Source of the DNA: Patiria pectinifera
Lineage: Eukaryota; Echinodermata; Asteroidea; Valvatida; Asterinidae
DNA length: 64,000 nucleotides
Direction: 5' to 3'
NCBI GenBank assembly: GCA_029964075.1
Contig: CM057150.1
Span: forward strand, 992,001-1,056,000
In this document: positions 13,201 through 25,200 of the stretch, piece after piece
Numbering within the stretch: the stretch's first letter is position 1
Layout: the number at the start of each line of letters is the position of its first letter
Position numbers and translations under genes: made by a program
Notes under the pieces: generated by a model
What the model saw: only the letters and a program-made list of their open reading frames with translations
Databases searched by the model: none
What the model was told of the DNA's origin: nothing

Positions 13201-16200
13201 CCTTGATTCATTAAGTTAATTTCTCAAGTTAAGCACATTATTTTGTTTCTGTGATCTGCAGTTAAAATAAGGACAGAACAAAACCCATGCACAGGACATT
13301 TTTTTTTAATGTGAATCATGAATTCACTTAGTACTGAAATATAGCCCCAAAAAGGGTTATAAGCCAAAGTATAACATAACATTTGTTCATATTGTGATTG
13401 ATTATTTTTTTTTTTAATATTTGACCTGTAATATTTCCATGCTAAGCCATGTTAGCATTTCTATTAACATTGCTTATTTTCTGTTTGAAGGGGAAGGGTA
13501 GGGTTTGACTATCTACAAAACCAGGCCACGCCCTTTTCCACCACACCCTTTTCTACCAGACACTACCTACTTGAGTCATGCTTGTTGTTTCAGTAATCAG
13601 TACATGTACACTCTAAACTCATGGAGTGATGACATCAGGGCCATCCACTGGATGCTGGCATAAGACATGTACATGTAAGCGAACACTACATCTATGTATG
13701 TATTGTCTGAACACTTAACTGGTTATTGGCTATATTATTGCCCGTTGCAAATTTATACCATATTAAAAACAGGACTGAAGCATGAACAGACTGTAAAATC
13801 CAGAAAGCAGGGAGGAACGATGTGACTACTAGACAAACAAATGGACAAACAAACAAACAAATGGGTAGGACAAACATGAAAAGTCTCAGGGTTTTTTTAA
13901 GTGAGGTTTTCAAGTGACTGATGGAAAAACATTGGATATGTTGGAAGACAGAAAATGATGGCAGAAGAACCAAAGAAGATACTGAAAGAAGAAGACAAGT
14001 ATGACAGGTTAAGATGGGTTATGATTAGCCGACCTCCACTGTCCACGGTGTATCTCTTGACAGGAATGGGTCCTTTCGTAGTGTCTGCTTCCAATCCATC
14101 TAAGGTTAATTAAACAAACAAAAGCATTCCCTCTCAGTGCTTGGGGGCAATCAATTCTGACAAGCAAAATATGGTAGAAAGCTGCAGATTTGTAATTTAT
14201 AAACACATTCATTAGCGATGTACGTTTTGCATTTTAGCAGAAAACTTGAGGTAAACAAGAAGTTAGTGTTATCAATGATTAAAACTGAAGCTGAGCAGAA
14301 AGTTTAGCTTTTTCAAGTTTATATTCTGAAAGAATAAGCCAAAAGACACATAAATAACGTGGCTTTTGGCTGGTAATTTGCTGAGAAATTATTTTCTGTC
14401 TAAGCATTAACAAATTTTTGACTTCAGTGTCCTAGCTTATGAACTAAAAATAATGACAAAACTGTCTATTCTTTTTTGGCAGGTATTGGTTTAGCATTAT
14501 GGTGTTAAAATCCTGCAGCAAAAACTGTAAACAACTTAATAATAATATGATTTTATCTTGTAAATGAAGGGCAGCCAAGGATGAACAAATATTGGGGGTG
14601 AACTTTGACCTCAACCTAGTCAATACACATTTTAGGTTCATTCTCAATAACCTTTTACAAGTTCTAGTCAGTGAAAGTTTTTTTTTTCTGTGAAATTTAC
14701 AACATACACGAAAATCAGGTTGTGGACTGCTTTCAAACCTTCAAAGTGGAAGTGAAAGTGAAAAATTAGAGAACAGGAAACCTGTAATATGACGCCATTT
14801 CCTCATTCCGGTGGCTCATGTACCCTACATGGAATGCCAGGCTATTCTCAAATTGAAAAGTCCTTGAGAGAGTACAGTGTACCTTTGTAACATAACATGC
14901 GGTTAGTACCGGTAGCAAGCAACAGTGTTGACAAGGCACATGATGCATTTCGATTACGTTTTAAAAACATCCATTGAACCAAATTGTAACACTGAACATG
15001 CACATTCATGCATAACATTTTGATAAGAGACTTACATGCAATCCATGCACTACGCTCACATTCAGCAACAGGCAACACACATAACAAGCCACTGACCCAA
15101 CACAACTTGATCACGTCATAATAGTAGCCAAAATGGTATTTCGTTCTAACACGACTAAATAATTCAGGTCAAAGGTCATTCCAAGTGACACAGTTCGCTG
15201 CTTACCTTGCAATGTGTTAAATGTGGCACTTTAAAATCAATTGCAGAAAATGCCACAAAAAAAACAATTCCACTGAATATATGGCTTTGTTGTCTTGGTG
15301 ATCGCTGTTTGTTTATCCTAAACACTGCTAAATATGATTTTTTGAAATATCTTTATATAAGAAAATTAATATTGTTTCCAGAAAATATTTCTTGTCTCAC
15401 TCCCTAGAAATATTTCTAGGGAATGAGACAAGCAAGGTTTTCTCGAAATAAGATGTTTTTCTACATGTGTGTAATTTAAGAATCTTTATTTTTTTATTTT
15501 TTTTTTTTTGGCAATGAATGACCCTTGACCTGCTATATTTAATGCATACAGTGTTTGAATACCAAATTAGCATATTAGAAAAAAATTGTCCATGAATGCC
15601 ACAATGTCATAATCAAAAACTCTACCAATCAAATGTCATACAATTTGCCCAATTATTCCCAAATTTGACCGTCTGCATTGTGATATACATGCACACCTTC
15701 TTCTGTTGGTTCAGCATCAGGCTCTTCATTTTTTTCTGGCTTCTTTTTAGGAATTTCTTCATCTACTGCAGCAAAATAGGATTCAATGTGTTGGTTAGTT
15801 CAGACTACATGCAGGTGCTGTTAAGAGATTGCTGACATGGCCAGAGATTTCTTGGGGCTGTTACAGGGGTCAGCGGAGCTGGGGGGGGGGGGGGGGACGA
15901 CGAAAAAATCATGTTGGAAGTTGCTACAGTTGTATACATTTGTGGGTGGACCCTATGTTATGTTCCCCACCTTCCACCTCTGTGAGCTGGGTTCCACTCT
16001 CACCCAGGCTGCTCTGTGGATTGGGTTTTCTATCCCAGCCAGATTCAATGGGTGCCCACCCCTAAAACTGAACAATTGTTTTAGCATCTTCTCTCGATAT
16101 ACTAGGTTTCTTCAGGCATCTGAGACATGTGGAGTGCCATGGCCTCGTGGTCTAGGGCATTGATTTCGTGGTCTGCGGGTAATTCTGCGGGTTGTGGGTT

Positions 16201-19200
16201 CGAGTCCAGCTTGGGGTTATGGTGCTTGTGCCCTTGGGCAAGGCACTTTGTCTCCACCCAGGAGTAAATGGGTACTTGTGAGGGCAGAGATGGTTATTGT
16301 GATTGATTGTAGCTGCTTTGTGCTGAAATGGCAGCATTCAGCTGCATACTCCCCAGGGAGCTGAGATTGTATTTGGAATGTTTCATTGGCCCAATGGGCA
16401 GGGGTAATAATGATGTAAACACTTTGATCTTAGTTAAAAGTGCTATCTAAGAACCAATTATCATTATTATTATTTGTGCCTTTTTGAAGAATCTTTGGGT
16501 TCAGTAAATATATCATATAAAAAGTGAAATCTTTTTTTTTTTGGGGGGGGGGGGGGGGGGGAGGAATAGGGGTAGGAAGGTTCAGTGAATTTCAAAAACG
16601 TATGAGATTAAAAATCTAAATCTGGCCATGTCACCAGAAATGTGCCTTTACATAAAAATAATTTTGCTTCAGCACTTCACAAGTGCTCATAAAATAAAAA
16701 TCTATGTAAGTAATTATAAGTTAGTTAACATCAATCATCATTCTGTGAGCATGTAAGCAAATACAAAACAGTTAACATGGATGAACACTCAGGCTTAAAT
16801 TGTACGGAGCTGCTAAACAATACGATATCACTGGGCAAATTTACTCGGCAAGTGCAGCTGACATCAGCTGAGAAAACAGCCATAAGCAATTCCAGCATTA
16901 GGTAATGTCTGTGACAGAGCTTTTAAGAGCTCAAATGATGAATAAACCTGAAAATGTAGTTTTCAAACTTGTACATCCATTATCTGGTAATGGTCAAGAA
17001 ATTACAGACTAGGAGTTTTGGGACAATTCTCTGAATCATTAATTAGATATTTGGTTAATTGGCTTTGTCAACGACATTACAATCCCCTTCATAATGCTGG
17101 TATTGCCCATAATCAATCCACAAGATATGCTTGTGGTAAGCAAAACTTTTCCATATTCAGTAAATTTGTCTGCTTAGCAACTCCATAAAACTGGCCTCTC
17201 ATCCGATAAAGTGGATTGAAGGTTGAAGTGCTACATGTAGGTGTAGAAAACTTACTGGATAAGAATGTTTGAAATCTTGGAAAATGCTTGAAAACTTGTG
17301 GAATGTTTAGCAGTAAGTCTTATCCACAAAAACACGGATAATACACAAAGTTAAAAAAAAAAGTAGAAAGAACTATGACAGACAGATAAAAAATATGCAC
17401 ACATGATAAAACAGAAACTCGACAAATACAGACATGAAAGCTACACATATAGACAGATGAGGACTGCACAACAAATACGAATAAAATGATAATTTTATGT
17501 CATGCTAGATCATGTAACGTTGTGTATGTGGTAAAGTGGCACATCAAATTTTGTGTTGATTTACATGTACAGTTAACCGTGTTGATACATGAGCTGATGG
17601 CCCGATGACAGAAAAGAAAACATAATAACTGAAAAGGAAACTCAGAGTGCTGTGGGAAAGAAAAACATTTGACATGAAAGACTGTAGAGAGAATATACAT
17701 GTACATGTATGCGGATTATTTCATTAAAAGATGCTTAAACAGATAAACTGCTGTCAAATAAAAAATAAGATGTTCATGCAGGTGTTCAAGTGGTTTTGCA
17801 GTGCAATTCAGCTGGGTTGGAGTCCATATTTAAGATGAATACATGTGGCCTGAAAAATGAAGGATTTCATAAATCATAATGAAGAAAGGCTGAGTAGTGG
17901 TAAAATATGAGGGGCGGATCCAGGAAGGATAAAAGAGGGGGATATTATATATACGTGTTCATGAAGCTGGCTGCACTACCTGTAGCTGCTTATACTTCTA
18001 TTATTTATATTTCTATAATTTACACTGATACACTTTGATATAATTTCATACATGTACAGAAGCAACTGTGGAAAGTGTTGGGGGGGTGGGAGCAAAAGAC
18101 AGTTATTCTGTTATCCTTCCTGGGTCCTTTCCTACTATTGTTTTAAAGCCTTTGACAATGATAAGGTAAAGATGCTGAAACTATAGCAGCTGCTTTCATC
18201 ACATGATGCATCTGTGAAGACAATCATGTTCAGTTCAGGAAGAAAAAGTGAAAATTAGAAATTGGTGATCTAAGGGCTCATGCCATTCTCATAAAAAAGA
18301 AAAACCAAAAAGAAAGGCTGCTGAGGAATGCTGCTTTTCATAAAACAAAAATCTTAAATAAACTGCTGCTATGGTACCGGTACATGTTTGGTGATATTAT
18401 ATTCATGTAATGGCCGGCGATATGCTGTGAAGATATTCTATGGTGGTCTGTGATAGTGTGTGATAGTCTGTGATAATCTTTGATAGGGTGTGATACTCCA
18501 TGATTATCAGTGATGATCTGTGATAGTCTGTGACAATCTTTGATAGGGTGTGATATTCCATGATGATCAGAGATGGTCTGTGATAGTCTGTGATAATCTT
18601 TGATAGGGTGTGATATTCCATGATGATCAGAGATGGTCTGTGATAGTCTGTGATAATCTTTGATAGGGTGTGATATTCCATGATGATCAGTGATGATCTG
18701 TGATAGTCTGTGACAGTGTTTAGGAACAGCCTATGATGACTCAATGCAGTTGTGATGATGTAGATCAGACCTTCAGTCTTGCTCGGTGCTTGGTATTTCT
18801 TGACGGCTTTGGGCTTCGGTCGAGTGACTGGTGGCTTGGAATCTCCTTCAATAAAAGCAAAGTGACTGTTATTTACAAAACGAAAAAATAACCCCCCAAA
18901 AACTACAAATTATTTACAAATGCTATGATTTATCTTTTTAAATCAAGTAATACTATCCATTCTGCCAGCAAAATCACCATTACAGTGCCTTACATACAAT
19001 GAATTTTAAATGGCAGACAAACTAGTAAATGAATGCTATAATAGAATTCCAACTTTGGAATTTTATTGCATTCAAACATGTTACATAATGCATTACATAC
19101 ATGACTGTACACCAGTAACTCACACATATTACATGTCATGTTTGTACTAGCCAATAGCTTATAAATTGAACTTGCAAAGTACTGTTTGTACAGTATTCAT

Positions 19201-22200
19201 ATGGCCTGGACAGAAATGAAAGTGTTAATTGACACTACGATCAAGAGCAATAAATACGGGAAATAAAAGTGAAACTTGTTATCTAATGTCTCAATGCCAA
19301 GATCATGAAGATAAAAAAAAAAAAAACAAAAAAAAAACCACCTATTCCTATCACACACATGACACAATGTCAATGTGAGCTATTTTTTTCTGTTTTTATT
19401 ATGTTTAGCTTTGATCTGAAAATAAAAGAAGAAACTTTTCAAAATCCCCGACTTTTCTGGATTGATTTTCAATTACACAATGTCAAAAGTCTGGTGATAC
19501 AAGCTTTCGGTTAGTTTTTGTTGTTAAGCTTTAAATTGAAAGTAAAATCGGAAGAGCAAGCTCCTCCTCCATGTGTTCAGAAATCCCCCCTCCTCCCCCA
19601 CAGCTCCTGGATTTTTAAACACACTATCAAGACTACATGTATGTCACTCTACATGTAATTTTGTAACAAAATTTTCTTTTCAAAATTTTCTGTTAGTTTT
19701 GTAGCTCAATGAAGTGAAGTAAAAACACGATTCATCTTGTTACGAGATCATAAGTTTGCAAAATCAGACCTCTGTTAGCATGTGTGTTAGTAGCCTCAGT
19801 CGCAGACTCTGCAGATGGGGAAGGTTTCTCAGAAATGCTCTCTGGTTTCTCTTGGACTGTGTAAAAGCAATACCATGGTTAATTCTAAGATCTGTTATGG
19901 AGACTAGGCTATCAAAAGTTTGGGTTTGTTAGTTTAGAGCTGTTTCGTCAAGATGCACTTGAAGACAGAGATTGTCTTGGGACTCTTCCATGAAATGTAA
20001 CTCAAGAAGAAACTGTCAGTGCCATTGACTTGGTCTGATTGGCTATCATGCATGGTCACATGAACTAACAGTCATGATCCAATTGGTCGAATTACACTAT
20101 TTGATTTACATGTAAAAGCTGATAAGGCCAAAAAAAAAAAGTCTCCGGTTTCTGGTATGGAGCTTGTCCAAAAAGTGGTGCGGCGACGCGGCTTTTTAAA
20201 AATTTTTTACCTGACTTTTTTTTTTTTTACCTGACTTTTTTGCTTCAAATGTCGGCTGGTGACTGCAAATGGTGCCCGACTAAACTTAGTGCAAATATAT
20301 GGGAGTCCAGAGAGGCCACATAAAGCTTATTCTCGATCATAACCCCATCTAAAAACACGTTGAAATTGCGCAGCAGCAGAATTCCAGTCAAACCAGTGAG
20401 TTTGGCGGTTTTGAGGCATCATCTTTCATTGAAAAAAAAAAGTTTTTCATTTTGCCGACGCGCATGGCTACGGCGACGCGCGCGCATACCAGAAACCGGA
20501 GACTTTTTTTTTTTGGCCTAAGGGTACATTTTTTGGGTCATATCTTGCCCAAAAAAGTTAATTTCACAGCAAACGAAATCAACTCTTAAAAACTACCGTA
20601 AATTTAAAAGCAGATAATAGTAAATTGTTAAATGTTAATTGCAGCAGACCTTTGTTAGTAGCCTCATCTCCAGTCATTTTGGGTGGAGACGATTTGACCA
20701 TCTCATCTAGGACTGTGTAAAAGGCATGTAAAAACTAGTTAATTCTAAGAGAAGTTATGAAGATCAGGCTATCAAAAGTGTGGGCTTGTTAGTTTAACCT
20801 TAACTCCACAGGGGATGTGCTAAATCATATTGAAATTGGAGGATTCAGGACTATTAGAGCTATTGCTACTTCATCAAGATACATTGGAAGACAGAGATTG
20901 TCATTGGATGATTACATCCAATGAGTGCTGTGGCCTCGTGGTCATGAGCATTGACTTTGTGGTCTGCGGGTAATTCTGCAGGTTGTGGGTTTGAGTCCAG
21001 CCTGGGGTCACGGTGCGTGTGCCCTTGAGCAAGGAACTTTGTCACTCATTGCCTCTCCCCACCCAGGAGTAGATGGGTACCTATGAGGGCAGAGTTGGTT
21101 ACTGTGAGAGGTTGATTACGGCCAAGAGCATCGAAATGGCTGCCTACCAGCCATGTTTGCTCCTCAGGGAGTTGAGAAAGTTTCAGGAGTGTTTGCCGGT
21201 TGAACAGGGTTAATAATAATTGTAAAGCGCTTTGATAAATGTGGTATTAAAAGCGCTATATAAACACCTGTTATCATGGTTATTATTACATGTGCCAGTA
21301 ACTCAAAAAACAGAAAATGACTTTCTGATAAAAGCTCCTTAATACAGCATTTGCATAAGCTCCACCGACCTCTGGAGCATTTCTCACAGTGACGGTGACT
21401 GAGTTTGACCGAGCTATTACTGTCACATGACCAAAAGTCATGATCTCATTGGTTGAAGTGCAGTATTTGATTTACATGTGCAAATGTGTCACATTTTGCC
21501 CCCCAAAAATTATACAACATGATTTTAAAAAAAAAATGGAAAAAAAAAAAAACAATTAAAGAAATAAGATCATTGTTAGTGTTAATACAGCAGACCTTTG
21601 TTAGTAGGCTCATCTCCAGCCGTTTTGGATGCAGCAGATTTCATTATCTCACCTTCAACTGTGTAATAATAATCATAATTACTATAAGATAAGAATTACA
21701 AGCAACATACATCAGGCTTCAATGCACAGAATCTAAAGCCATTTTTAGGGACTGAAAACCACACAATCGTGATCAAAATAGTTCAAGCACATGTAACACT
21801 TAATGAAATCAAGCTCATTCCCCCACTACACTTTTCTTTCTTTTTTCTTCAGGACTAAAATATGAAGTTGATTTGGTCATGTTGGATTTTCCTTTTTAAA
21901 AATTATATTTAATTCCGTTATTGCTTTTTTTTGCTAAGAGGTTGGGGGGGTGGGTGTGCGAGGAAACTTGGGTGGGATAAAACAACATTATTAAAGAAAA
22001 AAAAATTATAAACTACCAATTGTTCTTTATATGAGCTCCATGGACGGACAACAATGGTTTTTCGTACTGGTTCAAGCGTATACAAATGTACATGTCTAGA
22101 GTGAAATACGCATTACTACTTTTTTTGTGATGTGCACAAAGCAACAGTGTCTATTCGTGATCATAGGGCGTCTCAGCAAAGCGTCAAAATATCTCTCCCA

Positions 22201-25200
22201 GTACACTGTCTCCCCCAATTCTCCCTTTCCTGCCGATGAGGGAGCCCTATATAGACACTGCCATTATGCTGCAAAGCATTGATAAAGCTGATGACACATG
22301 TACATGTACATGTAGTTCATGTTTTGATATTTGCTAAAATGATGAGGAGATCCCTTACATGTCAACAAGAGCCTCTGCCTGAGTTGATTTATCATCCACT
22401 TATCAATACCGAGCATTCCTTCTAACACAGTATCAGGTACAGGTGTTTTCCGGACTTTGTCTTAATTGGTTTGTACTTTGAAGGTTTAATCACTGGGTGG
22501 GGTTGAAAACAGGTTAATGTACAAAATTGTACAATGTTCACCACTTCAGATTTCAAACTGTATTACTGGTATGTTCAAAAATAAAATAGTATCATGGGTG
22601 GTCGTAAATTTGTTTTATCTCTCGTCTTCCAAAGTACAGACTAATTACATAAAAACAAGTTTGACTTTTTTGTGCACGTTTTTTTAACCTAGGTTATTCT
22701 ATCTAGGTTATGCAGAGTTCACTGGTTGTTATGCACAACCCCGGATTTGCGTCATCATGATAATGTACATATTTGTTGTACGTGTATGTTCTGATACAGA
22801 TATGGAATATTTCAGTCCCTGTCTTCTCCCTGGGTTTCCCCCGCATGTTTATCCAGAGTTTTCTCCCCCATAAATTGAGCATTTTTTCATTATCTTCAGA
22901 GCTACAGGTTCCTCAAGCCTTGGAGCTGAGGTGCCATGGGTGCTGTTAAGAGACCTTGGTTCCATTACAGAAAATAAATGAAACAAAAAATCCAACGAGT
23001 TGCAGCCCCCCAAAAATAAATTTAAAAAAATATGGCTGAAAAAAATAATAATACCTAGATTCTTGATCACTAGCACGACTATTGCTACACAATGTGTCAA
23101 AAATTACCAATCTGTGCTGATAAAAGTATCAATATATAAATGGAATTATGAATTGAGTAGTTTGGCTGACGTGTGGTGGTGGGTGGGTGGGGCACAGCGT
23201 AGCAGGGGAGGCATATGAGGACAGTGTATCAGAATGGTATCGATCAAAGCACTCTAAATTATAAGGTTACTAAGTATGTATGTTCAGCGATGAAAAAACA
23301 AGATATTTTTTTTCAAATGAAATTTTAATTTTTGTTGGGGGGGGGGGGGGCGGTAATAAAGGTACATGTATGTGGCAGAAACTTTGATTTGTAAAAGCTG
23401 ATGCAGTATACGTACACATATGGTACAATTATTGTTTTCATTGTGTAGGGCCTACATGGGTAGGGTGGAGGGGGGTGGGTGGTACAAAATGCAAAGCTGT
23501 ATTTTTGCCCACAAAAAAATTAAGAGTTTTCATGGTATCAGTGCAAACCATCCAAAGCTTATCTCCCAGGAAAACCAGGCCATTTCCCCCCCTAATATAG
23601 TTCATATTTCACTACGATCAGAAATGAGGACAATGATGTGTCGGCACAAAAATCCACTTTCCATGAAATGACTAGTATGATAAGTCTGGCAGGATGTGTG
23701 TGACGGGATGTGGGAGCAGCGATTGACTGTTTTCCCTGACCTGTTTTTTGAGGGAGGGATGTTTCCCTCTTGGGGGGAACGGGGTACGCAACTTTTCTTT
23801 TGTTTTCCATGGTCATATAACCGTTGTCGCCTTCTGCATGAGCATAAACCAAAAGCAATTTCTACATTTTAACAAAAATTCTACAGCTGCATTATGATCA
23901 CTCTCTCGTAATATACTTTTTTCTTAATACTAGCTCACATATCAATTCAATATTATTATTTGCTTTTGCGACTGACTTGTTTATTTACACTGTATACTCG
24001 ATGTTGTCTGAGGGCTTGAGAAAAAAATTCACCAGCTTGTTCAGGTTGGACTTGAACCCACAACCACCTACTTAGAAGTGCAGGTGTCTTGCTAGGGTTG
24101 GCTGGCTAGTTCAAATCTGACTTACATGTATTACGAATACCACAACCAATCATTATCATTTGTACGATGGAATTATGAGCCAGAATCAAAGCAAATTTGG
24201 ACTCGTAAGAAGTCAATTAATTTTATACAGATTCTAACCCTCTCATCATGTGACCTGTCACTTTTGTAATTACCGGTACATGTAAAGGCCACTTTGGCAT
24301 GCGCATTTACAGTCGGTCTGTATTTCATGGAGTCTAACTTTCACACTACACCTGCCTCAGTGAACTTGGTTGTCATGGTAAGACCCCCGCACTAGTAAGC
24401 AGGAGGTCATGGGTTCGAGTCCCATCCCAGCGATCTAGTGACATTTTTCTGACAAGCCCTTAGAAAACATTGAGTATACAGTGTTAAATTTACGTCAGTG
24501 CAGGCAAAAACTCAAATTTAATTTACATCCCCCCTGATGTAAAAACAAAATTACAAAAAAAGTTGTCTTGACCACGTCTGGACCAAATGGTTAAACAAAA
24601 CATATCTCATGAGTGCTAAAAGAAATGTTGAAAAAAAGGATCACTTCTCTCTTTTTATTATTATTTTTTTCTCACATCTACGCTTTTGTCATGTTTGTAA
24701 ACAGAAAAGAAACAAAACTCTTTGACTGAAAGCATTTAAATCTTGCAGACCTTCCTCACGCAAGGACCTATATCCAGAAAAAGAGATGCGAGTTTCCTTC
24801 TCTGTGATAAATGTTTCCTCATCATCTATAGGACGGAAATGAACAAAAACTAGGCTAAACTTTAAAACAGGAATACAGTCAAAATGTACATGTACCATGG
24901 TGATATACATGTACATGTACATAAGGTCTTCATTTAGTCAAAATGTTAGATCTAAATAATCTCTGTTTATAGACCTTTCTTTCACTTGTAAACAATGTCT
25001 GCCATTTATTAATGAGCTGCAACAAGGCACAAACATTATTTTCCGTGACAAGCCCTAGCTTTCAATCCCACTGTTTGGATAGACATTGCAAAAGAAATTT
25101 TGATGAATATACAGCTGTGTACAGAAGTTACAGTTAAATGAGTAATAAAAATAACAATGAAAAATATTAAGAAAGATCAGGCATCTGATCTGCAGAAAAA

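Noticed and set aside
14444-15114. Minus-strand open frames in the intron between exons 18 and 19
   Set aside because: No splice borders of the right phase and no domain-like sequence.
15829-16163. Overlapping plus-strand frames upstream of SINE copy A
   Set aside because: They include a poly-G tract and SINE sequence, and show no recognisable protein or splice signal.
18403-18744. Independent 113-codon gene
   Set aside because: It has no ATG of its own and is a minisatellite; it matters only as a read-through of exon 17, as reported in the findings.
22359-22421. Possible extra 63-bp phase 1-1 receptor exon (GMLGIDKWMINQLRQRLLLT) with GTAAGG donor
   Set aside because: Phase fits, but the acceptor is weak and the hydrophobic composition is unlike the Lys/Pro/Ser-rich tail exons. 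It could be real only if seen in cDNA.
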